Positions 9,974 to 17,047 of a stretch of 64,000 nucleotides of DNA are shown here, piece after piece. Under the pieces are notes generated by a model. It did not search any database. It was given only the letters and a program-made list of their open reading frames with translations, and was not told the origin of the DNA. Source of the stretch: Shinella yambaruensis (GTDB lineage: Bacteria > Pseudomonadota > Alphaproteobacteria > Rhizobiales > Rhizobiaceae); assembly GCF_022899355.1 (NCBI RefSeq), contig NZ_JALJCK010000012.1, positions 1 through 64,000 on the forward strand, read 5' to 3'. Positions within the stretch are counted from its first letter, which is position 1. The number at the start of each line of letters is the position of its first letter. Made by a program: the position numbers and the translations under genes.

Positions 9974-10366
9974 TTATTCCTGCCCGGCCTCGTCCACCGT
10001 CTTGTTGTCGCCCGTCTTGGCCCGTTCCGCCGCCGCCGCCTCGCGCTCGCTTTCGCGCACCACATGCAGGAACTCCGCGGCGATGGGCGGGGAGACCTCC
10101 ACCGTCTTCTTCTCCTTGTCGTAGACGCAGAGATAGGTGATCTGGCTCTTCGATTCCGGTGAAAGTCCCTCGATCGCGGCAAGGCCGAAGGACTGCGTGC
10201 CCGTCGGCTCGACGAAGACGTTCGGCGTGCCGAGCGCTTCCGGCAGGCTCGCGAGGCAGCTCTTCTCCACATCGGCGCGGAATTCCTCCCAGGCATCGGG
10301 CGAGGAGGCATGGGCGAGCGGGGCGGCAAGCAGGAGCGGAAGGGCGCAAAGCAGGCGAAGATGCAT
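9974..10366 (-). CDS. Secreted hypothetical protein
   Basis: A 130-residue protein with a clear signal peptide: MHLRLLCALPLLLAAPLAHA, cleavage likely after AHA at residue 20. Two cysteines (KSCLAS and YLCVYD) could form a periplasmic disulphide. The mature part resembles small conserved rhizobial periplasmic proteins of unknown function; no domain is recognised. The C-terminus is Ala/Glu/Lys-rich. Start chosen at the signal peptide rather than 34 codons upstream. It converges with the LysR gene (9 bases apart) and is divergent from sodB. Confidence 0.75.
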   Translation of the reverse strand: MHLRLLCALPLLLAAPLAHASSPDAWEEFRADVEKSCLASLPEALGTPNVFVEPTGTQSFGLAAIEGLSPESKSQITYLCVYDKEKKTVEVSPPIAAEFLHVVRESEREAAAAERAKTGDNKTVDEAGQE

Positions 10367-10574
10367 GGACAGGCTCCGTGTCGGGGGTGTCGGACAAAAT
10401 GTTTCAGATCGAATCCGGTTCCATTTGTCATTGATCCGACACGGGAAACGGGAAGGATTTTGTCGCATGTCAGGAAAAATTGGAACCCGGGCGGTTGCCT
10501 CTTCCGGTTGCCGCTCCTATGTTCCGCTCACGGATTTCATTGAAAAAATTCCGTCGCCAAGAGGAGACACCACG

Positions 10575-11177
10575 ATGGCTTTCGAACTTCCGCCGCTTCC
10601 CTACGATTACGACGCGCTCGCGCCCTTCATGTCGCGCGAAACGCTCGAATATCACCATGACAAGCACCACAAGGCCTATGTCGACAACGGCAACAAGCTG
10701 GCCGAGGAAGCGGGCCTTCAGGACCTCTCGCTGGAAGAGATCGTCAAGAAGTTCTACGGCACCAACCAGGGCCTCTTCAACAATGCCGGCCAGCACTACA
10801 ACCACATCCATTTCTGGAAGTGGATGAAGAAGGGCGGCGGCGGCAAGAGCCTGCCCGGCGCCCTGCAGAAGGCGATCGACAGCGATCTCGGCGGCTATGA
10901 CAAGTTCAAGGCCGATTTCGTCGCCGCCGGCACCACGCAGTTCGGCTCCGGCTGGGCCTGGCTCTCCGTCAAGGACGGCAAGCTCGCCATCTCCAAGACC
11001 CCGAACGGCGAGAACCCGCTGGTGCACGGCGCAAGCCCGATCCTCGGCGTCGACGTCTGGGAGCACTCCTACTACATCGACTACCGCAACGCCCGCCCGA
11101 AATACCTCGAGGCCTTCGTCGACAGCCTGATCAACTGGGACTACGTCCTGGAGCGTTACGAAGCCGCCACGAAGTAA
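10575..11177 (+). CDS. sodB: Superoxide dismutase [Fe] (Fe/Mn family)
   Basis: A 200-residue Fe/Mn superoxide dismutase, cytoplasmic, converting superoxide to oxygen and hydrogen peroxide. Metal ligands are visible: His in YHHDKHHKAYVD (about residue 27-31), His in NNAGQHYNHIHFW (about 74), and Asp/His in DVWEHSYYIDYRNARPKY (about 157-161). The Gly/Gln pattern GGKSLPG and TTQFGSGW fits the alphaproteobacterial SodB that may use Fe or Mn. Start ATG at 10575 follows AGAGGAGA. A strong terminator follows the gene, so it is monocistronic. Confidence 0.96.
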   Translation: MAFELPPLPYDYDALAPFMSRETLEYHHDKHHKAYVDNGNKLAEEAGLQDLSLEEIVKKFYGTNQGLFNNAGQHYNHIHFWKWMKKGGGGKSLPGALQKAIDSDLGGYDKFKADFVAAGTTQFGSGWAWLSVKDGKLAISKTPNGENPLVHGASPILGVDVWEHSYYIDYRNARPKYLEAFVDSLINWDYVLERYEAATK

Positions 11178-11203
11178 GGCGTTTTTCGCTTCCGAGTTCA
11201 GGA

Positions 11204-11234
11204 AACCCCGGCTGGAAACGGCCGGGGTTTTTCT
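11204..11234 (+). terminator. Rho-independent terminator of sodB
   Basis: Stem AACCCCGGC / GCCGGGGTT with an 8-base loop followed by TTTTTC, 26 bases after the sodB stop codon. A textbook intrinsic terminator. Confidence 0.9.
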
Positions 11235-11258
11235 TTCGTCGACAAAAGGCCATGATGA

Positions 11259-11272
11259 TGGCATAAATGCCA
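11259..11272. promoter_or_regulatory. Palindrome at the start of the TumE-type operon
   Basis: TGGCATAAATGCCA (six-base arms, two-base spacer) ends two bases before the toxin ATG at 11275 and replaces the expected ribosome-binding site. It may be the autoregulatory operator of the pair or an RNA hairpin limiting toxin translation. Confidence 0.45.
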
Positions 11273-11274
11273 AC

Positions 11275-11556
11275 ATGGATGCCGTGCTTCTCGAGCGGTC
11301 GAAAACGGTTCTGCCGGATGGCGCGATCATCGAGATCGTGCTCTGGCGGGTTCCCGAACCCGTTGCGGGAAGCAGCCATCCTTACAAATACCGCCTGTTC
11401 TATGGGCGGAACGGCCGGCGTGTCGTCGGCTTCGACAATGAGCGCGGCAAGGGCGATCATTGCCATCTCGACGGGGAGGAGCGTCCCTATGCCTTCTCCA
11501 CCATTGCCGCGCTGCTCGAGGATTTTCGGGCGGAAATTGCAAAACGGAGGCCTTGA
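11275..11556 (+). CDS. TumE-family toxin (DUF6516)
   Basis: A 93-residue basic protein resembling the TumE/DUF6516 toxin family: an N-terminal strand-rich part (DGAIIEIVLWRVPEP), then the family-like segment PYKYRLFYGRNGRRVVGFDNERGKGDHCHLDG with conserved Asp-Asn and His pairs, and a C-terminal helix. It is directly followed, with no gap, by an HVO_A0114-type DNA-binding protein, which is the usual TumE partner. Toxin-first order. No good Shine-Dalgarno is visible; a palindrome lies there instead. Mode of toxicity is not known to me; a nuclease role is only an inference from the basic, His-containing core. Confidence 0.78.
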   Translation: MDAVLLERSKTVLPDGAIIEIVLWRVPEPVAGSSHPYKYRLFYGRNGRRVVGFDNERGKGDHCHLDGEERPYAFSTIAALLEDFRAEIAKRRP

Positions 11557-11925
11557 ATGAAGCGCGCCCGCATTCAGATCCGCAGCGATACCGACGCTGT
11601 CCTGTCCGAAAACCTCGCGCGAGCTGCCGAAGCGGCACGGACGGGCGTGCCGTCCGATCCGGTCGCGACCTTCACCTTCAGTTCGCCCGCCCAGCTTTTC
11701 TCCGTGATCAGCCCGAAGCGCTGGGCATTGATCGAGCATCTGCAGAAGATCGGCCCGAGCAGCATCCGGGCGCTGGCGCGCGCGCTCGGCCGCGATGTGA
11801 AGCGGGTGCACGAGGATGTGACGGCACTCGCCGAATGGGGCATCATCGAGCGCACGGAGGACGGGAAGGTCGAAGTGCCCTTCGACGTCATCCACGCCGA
11901 TTTCGATTTGCGCGCGGTCGCATAG
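11557..11925 (+). CDS. HVO_A0114-type DNA-binding antitoxin
   Basis: A 122-residue protein with a winged HTH of the MarR/ArsR-like HVO_A0114 group: RWALIEHLQKIGPSSIRALARALG (about 50-73) and recognition helix RDVKRVHEDVTALAEWGIIERTEDG (about 74-98). The ATG follows the toxin stop codon without any gap, and AAACGGAGG within the toxin end supplies the ribosome site. It should neutralise the TumE-type toxin and repress the operon. It converges with the WYL regulator gene 8 bases downstream. Confidence 0.82.
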   Translation: MKRARIQIRSDTDAVLSENLARAAEAARTGVPSDPVATFTFSSPAQLFSVISPKRWALIEHLQKIGPSSIRALARALGRDVKRVHEDVTALAEWGIIERTEDGKVEVPFDVIHADFDLRAVA

Positions 11926-11933
11926 GCTCCCGC

Positions 11934-12632
11934 TTACCCCGCATCCCGCCGGTTCTCCGCCCAGCCGGAAATCCAGAGCTGCCGCAGCCTGTCGCCCTCG
12001 CCGCGGAAATGCCCGCCCGTCGTTTCGCAGGCCTCGACCCGGTCGGCGCGGAAATTGCGGATGGCCGCGCGCAGCTCACACCAGGCGACGATGTTGGCGG
12101 TCTCGGAATAGTAGATGAGGGCGATGGGGCGGATGGTGCGCTCGCTGGCGCGGCCATATTCGTCGCGGTAGTCGATCAGCAGCGTCTCCTCGTCGCGGAT
12201 CGCCCGGCGCACGGTGGCAAGGTCGATGCCCTCGGGCTGGCGCGGCGTCGTGCCCCAGGCGTGCAGGGCGCGGGCGGAGAGCGTCTGGCGCAGCGGCGGC
12301 GGCACGGCGCCGGCGATCTTGTCGCCGACCCGCCGGGCGGCGGCCTTCAGCTCCGCGTCGCCGGTGCGCTCCAGAAGCGCGAGCGCCAGCACCACGGCCT
12401 CGGTCTCCTCGATGGAGAACATCAGCGGCGGCAGGTCGAAACCGGGGCGCAGGATGTAGCCGATGCCCCGCTCGCCCTCCACCGGCACGCGCATCGCCTG
12501 CAGGGCGGCGATGTCGCGGTAGATCGAGCGCACCGTCACCTCCAGCCGCCCGGCGATCTCGGCCGCCGTTATCGGGTGGCGGGCGAGGCGCAGGATCTGG
12601 ATGATCTCGAACAGCCGCGAAGCCTTGCGCAT
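11934..12632 (-). CDS. YafY-type HTH/WYL transcriptional regulator
   Basis: A 232-residue regulator. N-terminal HTH_11 domain: MRKASRLFEIIQILRLARHP then TAAEIAGRLEVTVRSIYRDIAAL (about 20-43). C-terminal WYL domain: TLLIDYRDEYGRASERTIRPIALIYYSE (about 150-177), where the family Trp-Tyr-Leu motif is replaced by ALIYYS. Start at 12632 is preferred over an ATG eight codons upstream because the HTH begins there. It is divergent from the LysE exporter gene and separated from it by a perfect inverted repeat, so it most likely represses itself and lysE-like. Confidence 0.9.
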   Translation of the reverse strand: MRKASRLFEIIQILRLARHPITAAEIAGRLEVTVRSIYRDIAALQAMRVPVEGERGIGYILRPGFDLPPLMFSIEETEAVVLALALLERTGDAELKAAARRVGDKIAGAVPPPLRQTLSARALHAWGTTPRQPEGIDLATVRRAIRDEETLLIDYRDEYGRASERTIRPIALIYYSETANIVAWCELRAAIRNFRADRVEACETTGGHFRGEGDRLRQLWISGWAENRRDAG

Positions 12633-12646
12633 GGTCGTTCCCCTCA

Positions 12647-12670
12647 CAACTGACACAACCCTGTCAGTTG
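12647..12670. promoter_or_regulatory. Inverted repeat between WYL regulator and LysE gene
   Basis: CAACTGACA-N6-TGTCAGTTG, perfect nine-base arms, lies 15 bases upstream of the regulator start. A third half-site CAACTGACA recurs at 12746-12754 and runs into the ATG of the LysE gene. The two sites define a likely operator system for the divergent pair. Confidence 0.7.
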
Positions 12671-12753
12671 GTCCTCGCTATAGCACGCTTCAAGCGCTTG
12701 AAACACAAGGAGGCAGCGGGCTTCCGGGCGCATATCGGCAATGGACAACTGAC

Positions 12754-13389
12754 ATGACCTACAGCGAAAACCTCTGGCTCTTCTTCCTGCTCGTCTCCGG
12801 CATCATCATCGTGCCGGGCATGGACATGATCTTCGTGCTGGCGAGTTCCCTCTCCGGCGGGCGCAAGGCGGGGCTTTCGGCGACCTTCGGCATCATGGCG
12901 GGCGGCCTCGTGCACACGCTCTATGCCGCGCTCGGCGTCGGCATGCTTCTGCATTTCGCGCCGGGCCTGTTCAACGGCCTGCTGCTCCTCGGCGCCGCCT
13001 ATGTCGCCTTCATCGGCTGGCAGCTCTTCCGCTCCTCGATCGTCGTCGATGCCGTCGGCAGCCTCGACCGGCGCGGCCTTGCGACGCGCTTCCGCCAGGG
13101 CGCGCTGACGAGCCTGATGAACCCGAAGGCCTATCTCTTCATGCTCGCCGTCTTCCCGCAGTTCCTGCGCCCGGAATTCGGCCCGCTCTGGCGCCAGACG
13201 CTCGTCATGCTGGCGATGATCTGGGCGACGCAGCTTGCCGTCTATGGCGGCCTTGCGCTCGCCGCCGCCCGCAGCCGCGATGCGCTGACCGGCAGCCCCG
13301 CCGCCACGCGCCTTATCGGCCGCGCCGCCGGCGTGCTGCTCGTGGCGATCGCGGTGGTTACGGTGTGGCGCGGCTGGGGCAGCGTGTGA
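12754..13389 (+). CDS. LysE-family exporter
   Basis: A 211-residue inner-membrane protein of the LysE/RhtB amino-acid exporter family with five to six membrane spans. Family segments: SGIIIVPGMDMIFVLASSLSGGRKAG near residues 15-40 (the usual PGP motif reads PGM here) and LTSLMNPKAYLFMLAVFPQF near 115-134. ATG at 12754 overlaps a copy of the WYL-regulator half-site. Expression is probably controlled by the divergent WYL regulator. The exported compound (amino acid or analogue) is unknown. Confidence 0.9.
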   Translation: MTYSENLWLFFLLVSGIIIVPGMDMIFVLASSLSGGRKAGLSATFGIMAGGLVHTLYAALGVGMLLHFAPGLFNGLLLLGAAYVAFIGWQLFRSSIVVDAVGSLDRRGLATRFRQGALTSLMNPKAYLFMLAVFPQFLRPEFGPLWRQTLVMLAMIWATQLAVYGGLALAAARSRDALTGSPAATRLIGRAAGVLLVAIAVVTVWRGWGSV

Positions 13390-13513
13390 ACGGCGCAACA
13401 TTCTGGTTCTCAAAAATATTTTACTTTCCTCGACTTCCCAAAATGCAAAGATGCCCGCGCATCGTAAACCGGCGGCGCGGCGCAAGCCGCCCGCCAGCAA
13501 CCGGGAGAACCCG

Positions 13514-13957
13514 ATGAAGTTCAGGACTTTGGCGGCCGCGGCCGCGCTTGCGGTCATCGGCGCAGGGGCCGTCGTGGCGGCGGACGAGCCGCAGGTCGTC
13601 CGCCAGGAGATGATGAAGAAGGTCGGCGGGGCCATGGGCGCGCTTGCCGGCATCGCGAAGGGCGAAAAGCCCTATGACGCGGACGTCGTCAAGGCGTCGC
13701 TGACCACCATGAGCGAGGTGGGGAAGGCCTTCCCGGACCAGTTCCCGGCCGGTTCCGAGACGGGCAACGAGACCGAAGCCAGCCCGAAGATCTGGGAGGC
13801 GATGGACGACTTCAAGGCAAAGGCCGCCAAGCTCGGCACGGATGCCGACACGGTGCTCGCCAGCCTGCCGGCAGACCAGGCGGCCGTGGGTGCCGCGCTC
13901 GGCACGATCGGCCCCAATTGCGGCGGCTGTCATGAGGTCTACCGCGTCAAGAAGTGA
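13514..13957 (+). CDS. Cytochrome c' (class II cytochrome c)
   Basis: A 147-residue periplasmic cytochrome with signal peptide MKFRTLAAAAALAVIGAGAVVAA (cleavage about residue 23) and a single heme motif CGGCH seven residues before the C-terminus (CGGCHEVYRVKK). C-terminal heme site plus an all-helical body is typical of class II four-helix cytochromes c'. Such proteins bind NO or pass electrons. It precedes a diheme cytochrome c gene by 118 bases on the same strand; they may work together. Start set by the signal peptide and GGGAGAA site. Confidence 0.9.
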   Translation: MKFRTLAAAAALAVIGAGAVVAADEPQVVRQEMMKKVGGAMGALAGIAKGEKPYDADVVKASLTTMSEVGKAFPDQFPAGSETGNETEASPKIWEAMDDFKAKAAKLGTDADTVLASLPADQAAVGAALGTIGPNCGGCHEVYRVKK

Positions 13958-14075
13958 CCGCGGTAGGCCATCCCACCCGAAACGAATGCAGACCGCCCCG
14001 GCGACCGCCGGGGCGGCAATCCATGTCCGGATGCCGCGGTGGCGGGGCTCGCGCGGCTGGCGAGAGGCAATTCTC

Positions 14076-14984
14076 ATGGCACTCAAGAAACTTCTCGGCG
14101 GGATCGTCGTGCTGGGCGCGATCGGCGCCGGCGCCTTCCTCTTCATCACCGCGCCGGAGCGGCTGCCGGCCGAGACCTGGGCCGCGGCGGGCGAGCCGGA
14201 CCTGGCGAACGGCGAGCGCATCTTCCATGCCGGCGGCTGTACGAGCTGTCATGCCGCGCCGGGCGCGGCGGACGACCAGAAGCTGGTGCTGGCGGGCGGC
14301 CTTGCGCTGAAGAGCCCGTTCGGCACCTTCCACGCGCCGAACATCTCGCCCGACGAGACGGCCGGCATCGGCGCCTGGACGCTGGCGGAGTTCGGCGACG
14401 CCATGAAGCGCGGCACCGGCCGCGACGGCGAGCACCTCTACCCGTCCTTCCCCTATGCCTCCTATGCGCGCATGACGGTGAAGGACATCGCCGACCTCTA
14501 CGGCTACCTGAAGACCCTGCCGAAGAGCGGCAATGTGGCGCCCGGCCACGACCTGCCGTTCCCGTTCAACATGCGTCTCGCGCTCGGCGGCTGGAAGTTC
14601 CTCTATCTCGACGAGGTGCCGCGGGTGGCGCTTGCGAGCGCCGACGAGACCGTCAGGCGCGGCCAGTATCTCGTGGAAGGGCCGGGCCATTGCGGCGAGT
14701 GCCACACGCCGCGCGACGTCCTCGGCGGGCTCAAGACGGATCTTTGGCTGGCCGGCGGGCCGAACCCGGAAGGCGAGGGGCGCGTGCCCAACATCACCCC
14801 GGCCGAGGGCGGCTTCGGCAGCTGGAGCGCGGGCGACATCGCCAGCTATCTCGAAACCGGCTTCACGCCGGAATTCGACAGCGTCGGCGGCGCCATGGTG
14901 TCGGTGCAGAAGAACATGGCGCTGCTGCCCAAGGAGGACCGCGAGGCGATCGCGGCCTATCTGAAGGCGATCCCGGCGCATTGA
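14076..14984 (+). CDS. Diheme cytochrome c, membrane-anchored
   Basis: A 302-residue protein with one N-terminal hydrophobic segment (LLGGIVVLGAIGAGAFLFIT, residues 6-25), probably an uncleaved anchor, and two class I heme motifs: CTSCH at about 60 and CGECH at about 213. Distal Met candidates lie in each half. The two-domain layout resembles the cytochrome subunits of periplasmic alcohol, aldehyde or gluconate dehydrogenases, which deliver electrons to the respiratory chain, but no partner flavoprotein is adjacent. It may serve the PQQ dehydrogenase at 19211-21544 or the neighbouring cytochrome c'. Terminates into a palindromic repeat. Confidence 0.88.
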   Translation: MALKKLLGGIVVLGAIGAGAFLFITAPERLPAETWAAAGEPDLANGERIFHAGGCTSCHAAPGAADDQKLVLAGGLALKSPFGTFHAPNISPDETAGIGAWTLAEFGDAMKRGTGRDGEHLYPSFPYASYARMTVKDIADLYGYLKTLPKSGNVAPGHDLPFPFNMRLALGGWKFLYLDEVPRVALASADETVRRGQYLVEGPGHCGECHTPRDVLGGLKTDLWLAGGPNPEGEGRVPNITPAEGGFGSWSAGDIASYLETGFTPEFDSVGGAMVSVQKNMALLPKEDREAIAAYLKAIPAH

Positions 14985-15039
14985 AGCGGGGTGCGGGGGC
15001 AATGCCCAGTTTCGCAGCGTCAGCCCATCTTACCCCACC

Positions 15040-15125
15040 CACTGTCGTTATCCTCGGGCTTGACCCGAGGATCCAGGCCTCACCCGGAGCGTGGATGCTC
15101 GGCTCAAGGCCGAGCATGACGGAGG
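15040..15125. repeat. Palindromic intergenic repeat, GACCCGAGGATCC type
   Basis: Two consecutive hairpins: TCCTCGGGCTTGACCCGAGGA, broken by two bases (about 15050-15072), and ATGCTCGG...CCGAGCAT (about 15098-15119). The first is the same motif as in the arms of the element at 63724-63888. It lies downstream of the cytochrome gene and could act as a terminator or mRNA 3' end protector. Confidence 0.7.
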
Positions 15126-15197
15126 AGAGGGGCCGTGACGCCTCCGCGCCCGAAGTGGAGACGTGCCGCGCACGACGGAGGAGGGGCGATCATGCCG

Positions 15198-15782
15198 TCA
15201 CGCCGGCGCCTTGCGGTGCTCGTCGCCATACATCGCGAGATAGCCGGACAGGTCGGCGGAGCCGAGGCCGATGGCGTCGAGGATTTCCCGCGCGAAGGAG
15301 ACGGGGGCCGCGCCCGAGGCGGTGATGACGGCGCGGTCGCTGACGGCCTGCGGCTGGTCGCGGTAGAGCGCGGCGCCGCGATAGCCGGGCACGATCTCAG
15401 GCAGCTGTCCGCGATAGTTGCCGGTATGCGCCCGGTCGTCGAGCAGGCCGAGGCGGCCGAGCGCCAGCGTCGCATCGCAGATGGCGGCGACCGGCTTGCC
15501 CGCCGAGACGAAGCGCGCGACCGGAGCCGAAAGGTCGGGCGCTTGGCCGGATTGCCAGATCGTGCCGCCGCACAGCACCAGCACGTCGAAATCGGCGGGC
15601 GCGGCGTCCTCCGCCCTGCCGGCGGACCTTATGGAGACGCCGCCGAGCGAGGTCACGTCCGCGCCGCCGGGCGTCAGGACCACGGTCTCGGCCCCGCAGT
15701 CGCCCCGCGCCGTCGCCATCAGCAGCCCGCATTCCCAGTCGGCGTAGCCCTCGGTCAGCACGATGGCCAGTCGCTTCGCCAT
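15198..15782 (-). CDS. DJ-1/PfpI family protein
   Basis: A 194-residue class I glutamine-amidotransferase-like protein of the DJ-1/ThiJ/PfpI superfamily. The nucleophile elbow reads AAICDATLALGRLGLLDD with Cys at about 104, in place of the usual G-x-C/A-x-G, and an upstream Glu at about 17 (EGYADWE) is in the position of the DJ-1 glutamate. The GGxxxW segment LCGGTIWQSGQ is typical. Function may be glyoxalase III/deglycase or chaperone-like; not resolved. It is the second gene of a minus-strand operon, 24 bases after the GNAT stop, so the attenuator upstream of the GNAT gene should control it too. Confidence 0.87.
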   Translation of the reverse strand: MAKRLAIVLTEGYADWECGLLMATARGDCGAETVVLTPGGADVTSLGGVSIRSAGRAEDAAPADFDVLVLCGGTIWQSGQAPDLSAPVARFVSAGKPVAAICDATLALGRLGLLDDRAHTGNYRGQLPEIVPGYRGAALYRDQPQAVSDRAVITASGAAPVSFAREILDAIGLGSADLSGYLAMYGDEHRKAPA

Positions 15783-15806
15783 GTCGATGTCCTCCTCAAC
15801 GTATTG

Positions 15807-16307
15807 TCAGCCCAGGGACTGGACATAGCGCATCCCGGTGACCGGGCCAGCCCGGAAGTTCATCTGCTCGTAGAAGCGGTGGGCGCCGAAATTGCCGGTC
15901 GCCGCGCTCACCGAGAGGTAGCCGCAGCCGGCGATGCGGGCGTGCTCGCGGGCGCGGGAGACGAGGTGGCGACCGATGCCGTGGCCGCGATGGTCCTTGC
16001 GCACGAAGATCTGGTGCAGCTCCATGCCGCGCAGGCCTTCCAGCGCGCGGTACATCGGCACGAGAAGGGCGTAGCCGATCAGCCGGCCGCCGGCTTCGGC
16101 GACGAGCGCGGTGATCCAGGGATGGGCGCCGAAGAGATCGCGGTCGAGATCGGCGGCGGAGACCTTCGCCGTGTCGCCGTGGCATTCGGCATGCAGGGCG
16201 ATCATGTCGAGGATCTGCTGCAGGTCGCCCGGGCGCGCGGCGCGGATGGTCAGCATCGGCGGGCGATCGAGGGCGGCGGGGTCGAGTTTGATGACGGTAT
16301 TCTGCAT
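15807..16307 (-). CDS. GNAT N-acetyltransferase
   Basis: A 166-residue GCN5-related acetyltransferase. The acetyl-CoA site is visible as QIFVRKDHRGHGIGRHLVSRAREHA (R/Q-x-x-G-x-G/A, about 105-130), followed by the YLSVSAATGNFGAHRFYEQMNF segment typical of the fold's end. Start MQNTVIKLDP at 16307 has CAGGAGC upstream; a longer in-frame ATG lies in the terminator stem and is not credible. The substrate is unknown. It is preceded by a promoter, a 16-codon leader peptide and a terminator that compete with an antiterminator, implying expression tied to translation of the leader. Confidence 0.88.
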   Translation of the reverse strand: MQNTVIKLDPAALDRPPMLTIRAARPGDLQQILDMIALHAECHGDTAKVSAADLDRDLFGAHPWITALVAEAGGRLIGYALLVPMYRALEGLRGMELHQIFVRKDHRGHGIGRHLVSRAREHARIAGCGYLSVSAATGNFGAHRFYEQMNFRAGPVTGMRYVQSLG

Positions 16308-16343
16308 TTCGGGCTCCTGGGGTTTTGTGCCATCAGGTGCCAG

Positions 16344-16393
16344 AAACAACAAAGCCGCCTGATGGCGGCTTGTTGACATGATCGAACAGCCGC
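16344..16393 (-). promoter_or_regulatory. Attenuator: terminator/antiterminator upstream of GNAT gene
   Basis: On the minus strand the stem AAGCCGCC-ATCA-GGCGGCTT (16371-16352) is followed by TGTTGTTTC, an intrinsic-terminator-like structure. Just upstream, GCGGCTGTT (16393-16385) can pair instead with AACAAGCCGC (16374-16365; one bulged A), which uses up the left arm of the terminator. The two structures exclude each other. The upstream strand begins three bases after the leader stop codon, so a ribosome finishing the leader would mask it and favour termination. Confidence 0.7.
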
Positions 16394-16396
16394 TCC

Positions 16397-16447
16397 TTAT
16401 CGGAACAGCCAAAAATACGTCGCGGCGATGTGCGTGTTCTTGATCAT
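16397..16447 (-). CDS. Putative 16-residue leader peptide
   Basis: Frame MIKNTHIAATYFWLFR followed by TAA. Five of the last six residues are Tyr, Phe, Trp, Leu and Phe. The ATG lies seven bases after the -10-like GAATAT, so the transcript may begin at or next to the ATG (a leaderless start, as described for trpL of Sinorhizobium meliloti). Its stop codon is placed directly before the antiterminator strand. Classic amino-acid attenuation geometry; a stalled ribosome at codons 11-13 would leave the antiterminator free. Too short for homology-based proof. Confidence 0.62.
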   Translation of the reverse strand: MIKNTHIAATYFWLFR

Positions 16448-16448
16448 G

Positions 16449-16482
16449 GGCGCGATATTCTCGAAATCGCGCCGTTTGTCAA
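16449..16482 (-). promoter_or_regulatory. Promoter with embedded dyad for the leader/GNAT operon
   Basis: TTGACA (16482-16477), a 16-base spacer and GAATAT (16460-16455) form a strong sigma70-type promoter on the minus strand. A dyad GGCGCGAT-N9-ATCGCGCC (16449-16473) overlaps the spacer and the -10 region, which would also suit repression by a dimeric protein. Confidence 0.65.
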
Positions 16483-16529
16483 TCGGGTTTCGTCGGCGTG
16501 TGCAAAAAGCGGGATGAAAGCGGGGGCGC

Positions 16530-16979
16530 TCAGGCCCCCGCTTCCTCCGTGCCTGCCGCGGATTGCCCTTCCGCCGTGCCTGCCTGCCGGGTGTCGTCGA
16601 TGCCGAGCTGCTCCTTGATGGCGCGGCGGATGTCTTCCTCGATCGCCGAGCGTTCCTCCTCGGGAAGCTGTGCCAGGCTCTCCTCCGTGAGGCCGAGGGC
16701 TTCCAGCATTTCCTTGCGCAGCCGTTCGGCCGGCGTCATCCTGGAGAGCTCCAGGAATTCGGACGTCAGGCTGGCGCTCTCCGTCTCGGCCTTGTCGAGC
16801 TTGGCCTGGGTCAGCCACAGCGCATTGGCAAGGCCGGAGGGGATCGGCGCCGTGGGGCTGACGGTCGGGATGTTGCGCCCTGCCGTGCCGCCGCCCGTGC
16901 CGTCGTTAAGGCTTTCTCCGCTCGTCGCGCGCGGCCTGCCGTAGGTGTAGGCGGAAAGCATGCTGCCGTCGATCTTCAT
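16530..16979 (-). CDS. Conserved hypothetical protein, cytoplasmic
   Basis: A 149-residue protein starting MKIDGSMLSAYTYGRP. The first 55 residues are Gly/Ser/Thr-rich and likely disordered; the middle (about 58-120) is strongly helical and charged (FLELSRMTPAERLRKEMLEALG, then LPEEERSAIEEDIRRAIKEQLG), probably a coiled coil or helical pair; the tail is Ala/Gly/Thr-rich. No signal peptide, no known domain. The pattern is seen in small conserved rhizobial proteins of unknown role. GGGCCCCTCC-type site upstream gives a GGAGGG ribosome site. Confidence 0.65.
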   Translation of the reverse strand: MKIDGSMLSAYTYGRPRATSGESLNDGTGGGTAGRNIPTVSPTAPIPSGLANALWLTQAKLDKAETESASLTSEFLELSRMTPAERLRKEMLEALGLTEESLAQLPEEERSAIEEDIRRAIKEQLGIDDTRQAGTAEGQSAAGTEEAGA

Positions 16980-17047
16980 GGAGGGCCCCTTGAGCGTGCG
17001 TCGCGCGAACCAGTACCGTTTGCAGCTTTTGCGAGCCTTGCCGCCCT

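Noticed and set aside
11267..11560. Alternative frame starting at 11267
   Set aside because: Its translation is Arg/Met/Ser-biased and it overlaps the TumE-type frame, which abuts the antitoxin gene exactly.
16307..16412. Longer N-terminus for the GNAT protein
   Set aside because: The extension would be encoded by the terminator hairpin; a good ribosome site precedes the ATG at 16307.
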